Source: an uncultured Thermoanaerobaculia bacterium
GTDB lineage: Bacteria; Acidobacteriota; Thermoanaerobaculia; Multivoradales; Multivoraceae
Direction: 5' to 3'
NCBI GenBank assembly: GCA_951812325.1
Contig: OX638294.1
Location: forward strand, 1,838,859 to 1,902,858
Length of the DNA stretch: 64,000 bases
Within the stretch, counting starts at the first letter, position 1. Every line of letters starts with the position of its first letter. Positions 36,813 to 46,160 of the stretch are shown in pieces. Under the pieces are notes generated by a model, which worked only from the letters and a program-made list of their open reading frames with translations, was not told where the DNA came from and did not search any database. The position numbers and the translations under genes were made by a program.

Positions 36813-36968
36813 GGAGGCGGACGTTACCCCAGCAACGCGGCGGACCCAGGCATGGCGACCATGCATCGCCGTGGCAAAGTGGGCGAACAGGCTCTTGGGG
36901 TGGTCGAGCCCGAAGGGGACGGCCACAACGATCACGATAATCTGCAACCACATCGGGCTCTGAGCGAG

Positions 36969-37871
36969 ATGCGCTGCCTCCTTCCAATTGTCCTGGCCCT
37001 TTCGAGCGGTTCCCTGGCTTCGGGAAACGACGAGATTCCACGGCGTGTCCTGGTCGACGACTCCGAGTACGTCGGGCGACACGAGGGGCTGTTCGAGGAC
37101 GTCTACTACCTGTGGCTGCACGTCGAGGAGCTTGAGCGCGAGCGGGCGGAGTGGCGGCTCGGGTTCGACGACGCGCAGGACGCTACCTTGTTGGCAATGG
37201 AGACATTCGCGGAGTTCGCTCAGGACGAAGACGACGAGTCGTTTCTGGCCGCACTGATTCAGCCCGGGGCGGCGCCGGCACACGGCCTGCGGGACGGTCA
37301 GCGGATACCGCCCGAGGAGTTCGCGAACGTCTGCAGGACGGCCAGCTTCGATCCGTCCGAGGACGCCGTGCTGGACCAGCCTCCAGTGCGCTTTGCCCGG
37401 CACGTCGAGCAGGCGCTGGGCGCGGTCCTCGGACGCGTGACGCGAATCGAGCATGGCTTTTCGGGGCCGGTCCCTTCCCTGCTACTGGAACTGGATGTCG
37501 AGGACACTCTGATCCCGTCCGACTACTCGCCGCACGCCTACCTCGTCGTGGCGACCAGCGGCTACGTTCATCAGGAGACGGTCTTCTGCAGTTGGCCCGG
37601 AATGAAAGGCTGGCTGCCGACGGTGGGCGAGCGTCTCATCGCCATGCCGGTGACCGGCCCCTGGGAGAAGGACGGTGAGATCATTCCGATCTTCGACCCG
37701 GTCGAGATCTTCCTGGTCGGCGAACCGGACAGCGCGGGCGTTTCGGCGGTAACTCCTCTCCTCGAACGGACGTCCGTCCCCAGGACGTTGCTCGACTTTC
37801 GTCGCCGGCTGTGGGACATTCACGATGGGATCGGTCACGAAGCTGCCGACACTCGGGTTCCCCGACAGTAG
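36969..37871 (+). CDS. Secreted protein of unknown function
   Basis: A 300-residue protein from ATG 36969, chosen for the signal peptide (RCLLPIVLALSSGSLASG). The mature region is acidic: RRVLVDDSEYVGRHEGLFEDVY, then YLWLHVEELERERAEW, with beta-rich later parts (SPHAYLVVATSGYVHQETVF and TVGERLIAMPVTGPWEKDGE). A pair of Cys (NVCRTAS, FCSWPG) could form a disulfide. I do not recognise the family. It is divergent from the MBL gene and followed by the DUF5916 gene at 113 bp. Confidence 0.6.
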   Translation: MRCLLPIVLALSSGSLASGNDEIPRRVLVDDSEYVGRHEGLFEDVYYLWLHVEELERERAEWRLGFDDAQDATLLAMETFAEFAQDEDDESFLAALIQPGAAPAHGLRDGQRIPPEEFANVCRTASFDPSEDAVLDQPPVRFARHVEQALGAVLGRVTRIEHGFSGPVPSLLLELDVEDTLIPSDYSPHAYLVVATSGYVHQETVFCSWPGMKGWLPTVGERLIAMPVTGPWEKDGEIIPIFDPVEIFLVGEPDSAGVSAVTPLLERTSVPRTLLDFRRRLWDIHDGIGHEAADTRVPRQ

Positions 37872-37984
37872 CGCCTCGGTCGCCGAAGCTGCTGCTAGCC
37901 TCCGCCCGTCCTGTCGCAGGAACAACAGATGGAGCGCCCGGCCGGGTCCCGGGTTCTCACCGCCGACCTCACGCAGCCACGCCC

Positions 37985-40258
37985 GTGCCGAAACCGAAGC
38001 CGAACGTCGCGGCCATTGCCGGCGGGTTCGCTCTGCTGGCAGTGCTGCCGGTCGCGGGCCTGCAGGACTCCGCGCCGACCGCCGAGCGTCCCCGCATGGC
38101 CGCCACCCGGGTCGACCAGGGGCCGAACGTCGACGGCGACCTGAGCGACGCGGCCTGGCAGGCGTCCGAGGTCGGCACGGACTTCATGCAGCATGAGCCG
38201 CTCGACGGCGTGGCGGCAACCGAGCAGACGGAGGTCCGGGTCGTCTTCACGGACAGCGCGATCTACTTCGGCATCACGGCATTCGACGCGAATCCGGACG
38301 CGATCATCGCCAGGGAGATGGAGCGCGACAGCCGCGTCTACCAAGACGACTCGATCATTCTGCTGCTCGACACCTTCCACGATCGGCGCAACGCCTACGC
38401 CTTCGAAACGAATCTCAACGGCGCCAGGACCGACACCCTGGTCACGGACGAGGGACGCGACCTGAACCTGGAGTGGGACGGCATCTGGTCCGTCGCCTCC
38501 CGGAAGACGGTCCGGGGCTGGGCGACCGAGATCGCGATTCCGATCTCGACGCTGCGCTTCGACCCGGCGGCGCCCGCCTGGGGCTTCAACGTTCAGCGGT
38601 ACATCGCCCACAAGCGCGAGATGACGCACTGGTCCGGTCTGCCGCGCGAGGTCGGCGTGCTCGGGCAGGTGGGATCCCAGATCCAGCCTGTCCACCGTAT
38701 CTCGATGGCCGGAGAACTGACCGGTCTGACCGGACTCGCCCAGTCCGCCCAGCTCCAGATCAAGCCCTTCGTGATCGGCGACGTCAGCGAGGACCCGCGC
38801 CTCGACCTCGACCCGGCCACGGACGGCGACTACGGTCTCGACCTGAAGTGGGGCGTGACGCGCTCCCTGGCGCTCGATCTGACCTGGAACACGGACTTCG
38901 CCGAGGTCGAGGTCGATGAGTTGCAGACGAACCTCACCCGCTTCTCTCTCTACTTCCCGGAGAAGCGCGACTTCTTTCTGGAGAATGCCGGCATCTTCGA
39001 CTTCGGACCGCCCCACCGCCGGTTCTACGAACCGCCGGTCCTGAAGGCGTTCTTCTCGCGGCGGGTCGGCCTGGACGAAGGGCGGCAGGTACCGATCGAT
39101 TGGGGCGCCCGGCTCACCGGGCGAATGGGCGGTTGGGACATCGGCGTACTCCGCGTCGCGACCGCCGGCGTCGACAGGGACGATGGCGCACTGGCCCCGA
39201 ACGCGTTCACGGTCGCCAGGCTCAAGCGGAATGTCGGCGAGCGGTCGTCGGTCGGCGCCATGCTGACGGAAACGGCGCCGGACGGCGAGCTGGCGAACCG
39301 CGTCGCCGGTGTCGACTTCGTCTACAAGCCGGGGCCGAAGGTGATCTTCGGCGGCTTCTGGAGCAGCAGCGGCATCAGCGAGGAGCGGTCCGCCGGAGCG
39401 CGAACCGAAGCACCGGCCGCATCCTCCGCCGCGGGAGAGTCGGCCTACGGATTGAACTTCGACTACCAGGGGCGCGCCCTGACCGTGTTCCTCGACGCCC
39501 AGGAGATCGAGAAGGACCACGATCCCGGGGCCGGCTTTCTTCTGCGCAGCAACGTCCGGCGCCTGAACCCGCAGATCCAGTGGTTGCCCCGCATCGAACG
39601 CGGCCCCGTCCGCTCCTGGTTCACCGAACTCTACGTCGACTACTACGAAACGCTGGACCAAGGCGAGCTGGAGACCCGACGGATCGAGTTCTCGCCCATC
39701 GGCATGAGAATGACGACCGAGGACCGGTGGCGGCTGGGCTATGTCCATGAGACGGAGAATCTGTTCGCACCCTTCGAGGTGTCGCCCGGCGTCGTGATTC
39801 CGCCGGGGCGCTACGAGTTCGCCACGGTCGAAGCCGCGGCCTTCACGAATCAGAGCCGCCTCTTCGGCCTGCGAGGACGCTTGGGTGTCGGCGACTTCTA
39901 CGGCGGCACGCAGACCTCCGGCCGCGTGTCCTTCAACTTCCGCCTCTCGAAGAACCTGCAGACGGAAACCCGCTGGGCCTTCAACGACGTCGAGCTTCCC
40001 CAGGGCGCCTTCGACGTCGGCCTCTACAGCCAGCTGGTGAGCTTGACCTTCACCCCGAATCTGCGGTTGAACACGATCATCCAGTACGACGATCTCTCCG
40101 GGGACCTCGGCACGAACATCCGTCTGCACTGGATCTACAGGCCCGGCTCCGACCTGTTCGTCGTCTACAACGAGAACTGGATGGCCGAGGACCTGCGGCG
40201 CCGGCAGAGCACCCGTCGCCAGATCGCAGTGAAGTTCACCTACCTGATCCAGCCGTAG
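37985..40258 (+). CDS. DUF5916 protein with N-terminal carbohydrate-binding family 9-like domain
   Basis: A 757-residue protein from GTG 37985 (no ATG fits before the signal peptide AAIAGGFALLAVLPVAGL). The N-terminal CBM9-like domain (~35-230) shows ATRVDQGPNVDGDLSDAAWQ and DDSIILLLDTFHDRRNAY. The DUF5916 beta-barrel-like part follows: LDLTWNTDFAEVEVDELQTN, LYFPEKRDFFLENAGIFDFG, KAFFSRRVGL, and ends HWIYRPGSDLFVVYNENW. Such proteins are expected in the outer membrane; the substrate is unknown. The paralogue at 54495 shares all these blocks. Repeated FPEKRDFFLENAG-type motifs make the assignment firm. Confidence 0.88.
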   Translation: MPKPKPNVAAIAGGFALLAVLPVAGLQDSAPTAERPRMAATRVDQGPNVDGDLSDAAWQASEVGTDFMQHEPLDGVAATEQTEVRVVFTDSAIYFGITAFDANPDAIIAREMERDSRVYQDDSIILLLDTFHDRRNAYAFETNLNGARTDTLVTDEGRDLNLEWDGIWSVASRKTVRGWATEIAIPISTLRFDPAAPAWGFNVQRYIAHKREMTHWSGLPREVGVLGQVGSQIQPVHRISMAGELTGLTGLAQSAQLQIKPFVIGDVSEDPRLDLDPATDGDYGLDLKWGVTRSLALDLTWNTDFAEVEVDELQTNLTRFSLYFPEKRDFFLENAGIFDFGPPHRRFYEPPVLKAFFSRRVGLDEGRQVPIDWGARLTGRMGGWDIGVLRVATAGVDRDDGALAPNAFTVARLKRNVGERSSVGAMLTETAPDGELANRVAGVDFVYKPGPKVIFGGFWSSSGISEERSAGARTEAPAASSAAGESAYGLNFDYQGRALTVFLDAQEIEKDHDPGAGFLLRSNVRRLNPQIQWLPRIERGPVRSWFTELYVDYYETLDQGELETRRIEFSPIGMRMTTEDRWRLGYVHETENLFAPFEVSPGVVIPPGRYEFATVEAAAFTNQSRLFGLRGRLGVGDFYGGTQTSGRVSFNFRLSKNLQTETRWAFNDVELPQGAFDVGLYSQLVSLTFTPNLRLNTIIQYDDLSGDLGTNIRLHWIYRPGSDLFVVYNENWMAEDLRRRQSTRRQIAVKFTYLIQP

Positions 40259-40430
40259 CGGCCCGCAGCCGAGTCGCGCCGCCTTCGCGCGGCCACGAAT
40301 CCCGTCCGGCGTGGCGGCATCGCGGCATCCGTGTGCTCGATGACTCGCAGCCGCAGCTGGTTTCCCCTGTTGCGTTGGCCGTCAGGCGGACTGTCGGGCA
40401 ACTGTCGGGCAAACTGCCGGGCGCCGGGAC
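40259..40430 (+). other. Intergenic stretch with a degenerate hairpin-repeat copy and short tandem repeats
   Basis: CATCCGTGTGCTCGATGACT near 40327-40346 followed by GCAGCTGG resembles the first half of the dispersed repeat but has lost pairing. ACTGTCGGGCA is repeated three times with small changes at 40390-40421. No gene is seen. Confidence 0.4.
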
Positions 40431-40459
40431 TTGGCCTGTGTCCCGTATTGGGCTACACT
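40431..40459 (+). promoter_or_regulatory. Sigma-70-type promoter for the SNF2 gene
   Basis: TTGGCC, 17-bp spacer, TACACT. Transcription would begin near 40466. This is upstream of ATG 40612 but downstream of the longest possible start at 40333, and so supports the shorter protein. Confidence 0.45.
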
Positions 40460-40611
40460 CACGCGGTCTGCACGGCCCTCGAGGCCGTCGCCGCCAGACG
40501 CTCAAGGCGGCCGCGACTCAGCTTCCCCGGACCTTCATCACGTCGCACCGTCCTCCGGGGGAGCGAACGAACTGCCAATCGGCGGATTCAACGGGTAGAC
40601 ACCCCATCGGA

Positions 40612-43600
40612 ATGCCAGAAGCGCAGAGCGAAAACCCCACCGCAACCACACCTGCTCCCAAACCCTCGCGACTGGCGCGGCGCAGGCGGCGCACCCGCCC
40701 GCGCGGCAGGCGTACCATCGCGCTTCATCAACGCAGTGCATCCCACTTTCGGCCGGAGCAACGTGAAGAAGGAAAAGCCGTCTTCTCGACGGGCGCCATC
40801 CAGCTGGAGATCGATGGCGAAAGCGCCCGCATTCTCGTCGCGCTGCCGCCTGCCGGCGACAGCGGCATCTCCGCTCCGAACCCGAACGGCATCGCCAACG
40901 TCGAACTCGACTGGTCCAGGGTTCCGGCCGAACGCATCCTCCATGCTGTCTGCGGCTGCGACCAGTTCGCTGCAGGCGCCGCCTGCGGCCACATCTGGGC
41001 GTCGCTGCTGCAGCTGGCCGCCAACGAACCGAAGAGGCAGCCGGCGGGATCGGGCCGTGTCTCGCTGCGCAAGACGCGACCTCCCCAGGTGTCCATCCCG
41101 GGATCGGCAATGAAGTCCCCCCAGCCCACCAGCAAGGGTCCGGAAGCTGCCCCCCGCCCGGTCCGTCGCTCCCGTCGCAGCCGCAACCGGCGGCGGCGCC
41201 GAACCCCCGCAACAACGAGCTGGCGCTCCGTCGTGCAGACCGTGCGCGATGACATCGAAGGGCGAACGCCGCCGAAGAAACCGGCGGCGCCCAGGAACGC
41301 CCCGCCTCGGATACAGCTCCTGATCAACACCGCGACAAGCCGCAACGCGGGCGGCCTGATGATCGACATCTTCGGGCGCAAGCCCAACCCGCAGGGTGAC
41401 TTCGGCAAACTGAAGCGACTGAGCATCGAACACGGAAAGCTGGAAGAGCTGTTCGGACTGACAACGGACGACGCACCTCCCGCGGCGTGGAACGACGCCC
41501 CCCTCGCGGCCGGGCCGGCGATGGTCACCGCACTGCCGCCGGACGCGCCGCCTCACGCCAGCCGCAAGCGCAAGGGCGGCCGTGGCGGCCGCGGCGCCCG
41601 CGCGACCGGTCGTCCCCTTGTGCAACGGGTCTACGTGCCGATGAACTGGATCGGCGCCCTGCTGCCGCGACTCAGTGCGGAGGGGCATCTCTACTGGTGG
41701 GACGGTCGCTCGCTCGGCGATCCACGTCCGGTCACGATCGATGAAGGCGAACCCTGGCGCCTGGCTTTGCAACTGGAGCTCGCAGCGGCCGGCCGGGTCC
41801 GGCTGCGCGGCCTGCTCAGGCGCGGCGACGAAACCGTACCCCTGAGCCGCGCTGCTCTCGTTCTACCCCTGGCGGCAGACGGCAGCGGCACGGCTCCTGA
41901 TGCCGCATCGGGCGGGCAGGGAGACATGCTGCTCCTGACCGACGGCGCCGTCGGGCGACTGCATCTCGACCCGCAGCGGGATCAGCCCTGGTACGCGCTG
42001 CTCGGCACGAGCGGCGATCTCGTGATTCCGGACGAGGACCTCGAGGCCGCAGTGACCAGCCTGCTGGAGCTCCCCAGACTGCCGCCCCTCGAACTCCCGG
42101 AGGAGGTCTACCTCTCGGAGGAGGCGCCCGTGCCCCAACCGCGGCTCGCCCTGGAGCCGGAGGACGCCCCGGAGTGGATGAACCCGCAGCTCGAGGCCCG
42201 ACTCTCCTTCGGTTACGGCGGCCTGACGGTCGACGCGGGCGATCCGCGGTCCGCCGTCGTCGACTGGGAGGAGCATCGCTTCGTTCGACGGGACCTGAAC
42301 ACGGAGCAGGAGGCCCTCGTCAGGCTGCTCGAACTCGGTCTCAAGCCGGTCGCTTCCAAGAGCGGCCACGGTCTGGAACTCGAGCCGCGCGATCTGCCGG
42401 CGGTCGCCGAGCCGCTGTTGCTCGAAGGTTGGGAAGTCGAGGCCCACGGAGCCTCGATCCGTTCGCCCAGTCCACCGGCGCTGCGTATCGAGAGCGGCGT
42501 CGACTGGTTCGAACTCAGCGGACAGGTCGAGTTCGACGGCGATCGGATCGACTTCCCGGAGATCCTCGCCGCCATCTCGGCGGGACGGCGTTCCGTCGAA
42601 CTGGAAGACGGCTCGAAGGGACTGCTCCCGGCGGCCTGGGTCGAGAACTACGGCTCTCTGAGCCAACTCGCACAGGACTCGAACGAGGAAGGCCTCCGCT
42701 TCCTGCCCTCGCAGGCACTCCTGGTCGATGCGCTGCTGGCGGTCACACCGCCGACCAACGTGAGCGAGACGTTCGCCGAGCTGCGCGAGAAGCTGGCCAC
42801 CTTCTCCTCGATCAGGCCCAGGAAGGAACCCCGCAGCTTCGTCGGCACGCTCCGGAACTACCAGCGCCTGGGCCTTGGATGGCTCTGCTTCCTGCGCGAC
42901 TTCGGCCTTGGCGGCGTCCTCGCCGACGACATGGGTCTGGGCAAGACGATTCAGGCGCTGGCGCTGCTGCGCACCTACCGGACGGCATCCAGGACGACCG
43001 GGTTGCCGTACCTGGTCGTCGCGCCGCGCAGCCTCGTCTACAACTGGATCGACGAGGCCGCCCGCTTCACACCCGATCTGAAGGTGCTCGAGTACGCCGG
43101 GCGTGACCGGGAAGATCTCCGCGACGACCTCGGGACCGCCGACCTCGTGGTCACGACCTACGGCACCGTGCGCCGGGACATCGGCTACCTCGCGACGGTC
43201 GAGTTCGACACGGTGATCCTCGACGAGGCGCAGGCGATCAAGAACGCCGCCTCGCAGACCGCCAAGGCGTGCCGCCTGCTCTCGGGCCAGAACCGGCTCG
43301 CGCTCACCGGCACACCGATCGAGAACCACCTCGGCGAGTTGGGCTCGATCTTCGAGTTCCTGAACCCCGGACTCCTCGGTCGACTGCCCGCACTCGACGT
43401 GCTGGCCGGCGGCCGGGCCCCGAGCCGGGAGGAACTCGCCCTCGTCGCCAAGGGTCTGAGGCCGTTCATCCTCCGCCGCGGCAAGGAGCAGGTGCTGCCC
43501 GACCTGCCCGAGAAGACCGAGCAGATCCTCCAGTGCACCCTGAACCCGAGGCAGCAGGAACTCTACGACCAGCTCCGCGCGAGCTATCGCGACAGCCTGC

Positions 43601-44229
43601 TGAAGCAGGTCGAGGACACCGGGGTCGCCGGATCCACGATGCAGGTGCTCGAAGCGCTGCTGCGGCTCCGCCAGGTGGCCTGCCACCCCGGGCTGATCGA
43701 CGAGACCTGGGAGGATGCCGGCAGCGCGAAACTCGACTCGCTGTTCGAGCAGGTCTCGGAGGTCCTCGACGAGGGTCACAAGTGCCTCGTCTTCTCCCAG
43801 TTCACGTCGCTGCTGGCCTACGTCCGCCGCCATCTCGAGGAGGGGGGCGTACCCTACGCCTACCTTGACGGCCAGACACGGAACCGGGGCGAAGTCGTCG
43901 AGCACTTCCAGACCGACCCGGCCTGCAACATCTTCCTGATCAGCCTCAAGGCCGGTGGCGTCGGCCTGAACCTGACCGCGGCAGGCTACGTGTTCCTGCT
44001 CGATCCGTGGTGGAACCCGGCCGTCGAGGCGCAGGCCATCGACCGCACGCACCGCATCGGTCAGACCCAGCCCGTGTTCGCCTACCGACTGATCGCGCGC
44101 GACACCGTGGAGGAGAAGATGCTCGAGCTGCAGCGCTCCAAGCGGAAGATTGCCGACGCGATCCTCGAGGGCGGTGGATCGTCACTGCGGGACCTGACCG
44201 CAGACGATCTGCGAATGCTCCTTAGCTGA
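40612..44229 (+). CDS. SWIM-domain SNF2/RapA-type DNA helicase-like ATPase
   Basis: A 1205-residue protein from ATG 40612, chosen because a promoter lies at 40431-40459; the frame is open from 40333. A SWIM-type zinc motif (CGCDQF...CGH, about 123-136) is near the N-terminus, then a basic low-complexity linker (SRRSRNRRRRR). The Swi2/Snf2 motor starts near 750: Walker A in DDMGLGKTIQA (from 772), Walker B DEAQ at 871, LTGTPIENHL, and the C-terminal helicase domain with VFSQFTSLL, LKAGGVGLNLTAA and DRTHRIGQ (motif VI). It is a chromatin-remodeller-like translocase of bacteria; roles in transcription recycling or defence have been proposed for the family. It stands alone and ends in a terminator. 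Confidence 0.9.
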   Translation: MPEAQSENPTATTPAPKPSRLARRRRRTRPRGRRTIALHQRSASHFRPEQREEGKAVFSTGAIQLEIDGESARILVALPPAGDSGISAPNPNGIANVELDWSRVPAERILHAVCGCDQFAAGAACGHIWASLLQLAANEPKRQPAGSGRVSLRKTRPPQVSIPGSAMKSPQPTSKGPEAAPRPVRRSRRSRNRRRRRTPATTSWRSVVQTVRDDIEGRTPPKKPAAPRNAPPRIQLLINTATSRNAGGLMIDIFGRKPNPQGDFGKLKRLSIEHGKLEELFGLTTDDAPPAAWNDAPLAAGPAMVTALPPDAPPHASRKRKGGRGGRGARATGRPLVQRVYVPMNWIGALLPRLSAEGHLYWWDGRSLGDPRPVTIDEGEPWRLALQLELAAAGRVRLRGLLRRGDETVPLSRAALVLPLAADGSGTAPDAASGGQGDMLLLTDGAVGRLHLDPQRDQPWYALLGTSGDLVIPDEDLEAAVTSLLELPRLPPLELPEEVYLSEEAPVPQPRLALEPEDAPEWMNPQLEARLSFGYGGLTVDAGDPRSAVVDWEEHRFVRRDLNTEQEALVRLLELGLKPVASKSGHGLELEPRDLPAVAEPLLLEGWEVEAHGASIRSPSPPALRIESGVDWFELSGQVEFDGDRIDFPEILAAISAGRRSVELEDGSKGLLPAAWVENYGSLSQLAQDSNEEGLRFLPSQALLVDALLAVTPPTNVSETFAELREKLATFSSIRPRKEPRSFVGTLRNYQRLGLGWLCFLRDFGLGGVLADDMGLGKTIQALALLRTYRTASRTTGLPYLVVAPRSLVYNWIDEAARFTPDLKVLEYAGRDREDLRDDLGTADLVVTTYGTVRRDIGYLATVEFDTVILDEAQAIKNAASQTAKACRLLSGQNRLALTGTPIENHLGELGSIFEFLNPGLLGRLPALDVLAGGRAPSREELALVAKGLRPFILRRGKEQVLPDLPEKTEQILQCTLNPRQQELYDQLRASYRDSLLKQVEDTGVAGSTMQVLEALLRLRQVACHPGLIDETWEDAGSAKLDSLFEQVSEVLDEGHKCLVFSQFTSLLAYVRRHLEEGGVPYAYLDGQTRNRGEVVEHFQTDPACNIFLISLKAGGVGLNLTAAGYVFLLDPWWNPAVEAQAIDRTHRIGQTQPVFAYRLIARDTVEEKMLELQRSKRKIADAILEGGGSSLRDLTADDLRMLLS

Positions 44230-44260
44230 GGCTCCACACATCGGCCTCAGGGGCAAAGGG

Positions 44261-44295
44261 CCTTCGGAACCCGATAGGGGTTCCGAAGGCTTTTT
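44261..44295 (+). terminator. Rho-independent terminator after the SNF2 gene
   Basis: A perfect 12-bp stem, CCTTCGGAACCC, with loop GATAG and its complement GGGTTCCGAAGG, is followed by CTTTTT. It lies 31 bp after the stop and cleanly separates the helicase gene from the peptide cluster. Confidence 0.95.
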
Positions 44296-44307
44296 GCGTC
44301 TTAGTCC

Positions 44308-44682
44308 ATGAACGCCGCTGAACACCCGGCGCACGACTTCGACGCGTACATCGACTCACATGTCCCCACAGCCGGCCCACCGCCCGGCCGGCGCCGTCCC
44401 GAGACCAGAATCATGCCCCTGAAGCACCCTCCCCGCCTGCGCTCACCGCTCCCGGACTCCCTTCGGACCGACCCACTCTCCTACACCGACAGCAGCAGCA
44501 ATCCGAGGCTCCAACTTCCGAGGTCGTCCGCGCTGGCCCTCGGGGCGCGCCTCGAGAACGCACTCAAGTTGCTGGACGCCCGTTCGGCGCCGCTCGGTTC
44601 CATGCCGCGCTTGCGGAGGCTTCCCGGTCCCTCCGTTCTTCGCCAGGCGCACTGCGCCCAGCTCCGGAGGAGGCGGCTGTGA
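44308..44682 (+). CDS. Hypothetical basic protein at the head of the peptide cluster (doubtful)
   Basis: An open frame of 124 codons starting just after the terminator, with no clear ribosome site. Its only support is that its TGA overlaps the GTG of the thioredoxin-like gene (GTGA), as in a coupled pair. The product is rich in Pro, Arg and Leu with no signal peptide or conserved motif (SSALALGARLENALKLLDAR in the middle). A shorter start at ATG 44413 is possible. If it is not coding, this stretch is the 5' leader of the cluster. Confidence 0.3.
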   Translation: MNAAEHPAHDFDAYIDSHVPTAGPPPGRRRPETRIMPLKHPPRLRSPLPDSLRTDPLSYTDSSSNPRLQLPRSSALALGARLENALKLLDARSAPLGSMPRLRRLPGPSVLRQAHCAQLRRRRL

Positions 44683-45185
44683 CCCGCCGGCGGCTTGCCA
44701 TCGCGATCGTCGCTGTGGCCGTCATCGGTCCCATCGGGGGCCTTCTCTGGTTCGAGTCCCGCATCGAAGCACGACTGTCTCTACGACCCGAAGTCGGCAC
44801 GGTCTTCCCCTCCCTGCCGGGACTCGCCGACGGCGAGTCCCTGCCAGCCTCCCCGGGCCGGCTTCGGGTCGTTACCTTCGCCAAGGCCGGCTGCGGCAAC
44901 TGCGACCGGACGATCGCCACGTTCAGGCGACTCCTGGCGGCCGGAGAGGCCGACTTCGACCTGATCGCGGTGGTCGCGGATTCCGACGCCGTCGAACCCG
45001 GCGGAACGGGCATTCGGCACGCCATCGCCGACCCCGATGCCTCCGTGTCCAGGAGCTTCGGAGTGGTCCATGTGCCGCTGGTCTTTCTCGTCGACGAGAA
45101 CTCCCGGATCCAGGCAGTCACGGCCGGCGAACGCCCCGAGACCGCCTGGCGCTCCTTTCTGGGAATCGAAGACGATGCGCACTGA
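44679..45185 (+). CDS. Membrane-anchored thioredoxin-like protein with CGNC active site
   Basis: A 168-residue protein (GTG start, ribosome site GAGGAGG). One N-terminal hydrophobic helix (LAIAIVAVAVIGPIGGLLWF) after RRR places the rest in the periplasm. The thioredoxin fold follows with TFAKAGCGNCDRTI (Cys72, Cys75) and the cis-proline in VHVPLVFLVDENSRI. The CGNC centre and layout resemble TlpA/DsbE-like proteins. The gene overlaps the C39 peptidase gene by 11 bp and precedes five small peptides, at least three of which carry two cysteines. A role in making or keeping the right disulfide in those peptides is the simplest reading (inference). Confidence 0.8.
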   Translation: MTRRRLAIAIVAVAVIGPIGGLLWFESRIEARLSLRPEVGTVFPSLPGLADGESLPASPGRLRVVTFAKAGCGNCDRTIATFRRLLAAGEADFDLIAVVADSDAVEPGGTGIRHAIADPDASVSRSFGVVHVPLVFLVDENSRIQAVTAGERPETAWRSFLGIEDDAH

Positions 45186-45852
45186 TTCCTCCGGTACCGC
45201 TCGGCGCCGGCGCCTGGCCGCCGCCGGGCTGCTGCTCGCCACCGGCCTGGTGGCGGTTGCGGTGCGCGCGGTCGGACCCACCCTCGACCGCCTCGCCTGG
45301 GCCGCCTCCATCGACCCGACGGCGCCGGGATTCGGCGAGGTCGTTCGGCAGCAGAAGCGTTCCGACTGCGGGCCGGCCGCGCTCAAGATGGTCTTCGAGC
45401 ACTACGGCATCACCGGAACCACACTCGCCGAGCTGGAAGCCGCGACCGGCACCGGGCCGGACGGCACCAGCATGCTCGCCCTGAAGAAGGCCGCCGAGGC
45501 ACAAGGTCTGAACGGCCAGGGCCTCCGTCTGCCGGTGGAACGCCTCGACGACATCCCGATGCCAGCAATCGCGCACGTTCACGGCGATCACTTCGTCGTC
45601 ATCCGCAGCGCCGGTGAGGAACTCGTCGTCGACGACCCCTCCCTGGGGCGCCTGCGCATGAGCATCAGGACCTTCGAACGCTCCTGGGACGGCGTCCTCC
45701 TCGCCTTCACCCGGAGTGCAACAACGATTTCGCGGACGGTACGCATTCCGTCCATTCCCCAAACAACCACCAACCCACGAAAGGGAGAACAACCATCAAC
45801 AACTCATCCAGACCCGCCGCCGCCCCGTCGGCCGGCGTCAACCCTTCAATGA
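45175..45852 (+). CDS. Stand-alone membrane-anchored C39 (double-glycine leader) peptidase
   Basis: A 225-residue protein, ATG inside the end of the thioredoxin gene. One N-terminal helix (LAAAGLLLATGLVAVAV) after RRRR predicts a periplasm-facing domain. Peptidase C39 signatures: VVRQQKRSDCGPAALKMVFE with catalytic Cys65 and the oxyanion Gln before it, the general-base His139 in AHVHGDHFVVI and Asp154 in VVDDPSLGR. C39 domains cut bacteriocin precursors after a Gly-Gly-type site and are normally the N-terminal part of an ABC exporter. Here the domain is free, with no ABC domain, and ends in a ~45-residue Pro/Thr tail. It lies directly upstream of the candidate substrates. Confidence 0.88.
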   Translation: MRTDSSGTARRRRLAAAGLLLATGLVAVAVRAVGPTLDRLAWAASIDPTAPGFGEVVRQQKRSDCGPAALKMVFEHYGITGTTLAELEAATGTGPDGTSMLALKKAAEAQGLNGQGLRLPVERLDDIPMPAIAHVHGDHFVVIRSAGEELVVDDPSLGRLRMSIRTFERSWDGVLLAFTRSATTISRTVRIPSIPQTTTNPRKGEQPSTTHPDPPPPRRPASTLQ

Positions 45853-45914
45853 ACACGAACACCACGAATCACGACGCCCGGCTCACGGGCACAACACCGA
45901 AAGGACACCCCTCC

Positions 45915-46133
45915 ATGAGAATCCGAATCGCCCTCCTGTCCGGCTTCCTCGCACTCGCGGCAGGCGCCGCCGCCGCCATTCCGACCGCCACCGTCCCCAC
46001 GAACCAGACCACCGGTCCAACTTTCCCCTGGCCCTGCGAGGACACCCCGGTGTACTTCATTGTCGACCCGTGGGGGCCGACCACCGGCCCCTGGGACCCA
46101 ACCGCGTGCATTCCCAGCCCCTGGCCCTTCTAG
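45915..46133 (+). CDS. Small secreted Trp/Pro-rich peptide (cluster peptide A)
   Basis: A 72-residue peptide from ATG 45915 (AAAGGA upstream). An in-frame ATG at 45849 overlaps the C39 stop and would add 22 residues before the signal. Signal peptide IALLSGFLALAAGAAAA, predicted mature part ~50 residues with two cysteines (41 and 65), rich in Trp, Pro and Thr: TFPWPCEDTPVYFIVDPWG and then ACIPSPWPF at the very end. No double-glycine leader motif is seen. It resembles peptide C in its W-P-rich end. No known family. Its position between the C39 peptidase and the bacteriocin-like peptides makes it part of the same system. Confidence 0.7.
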   Translation: MRIRIALLSGFLALAAGAAAAIPTATVPTNQTTGPTFPWPCEDTPVYFIVDPWGPTTGPWDPTACIPSPWPF

Positions 46134-46160
46134 TGAACTGCAGAAACAGAGATCAACCAG

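Noticed and set aside
40333..40611. Longer N-terminus for the SNF2 protein from ATG 40333
   Set aside because: It would start upstream of the likely promoter and run through a degenerate repeat; the added residues look non-coding.
44429..44652. Minus-strand frames opposite the first cluster ORF
   Set aside because: No ribosome site, no family and arginine-rich antisense composition.
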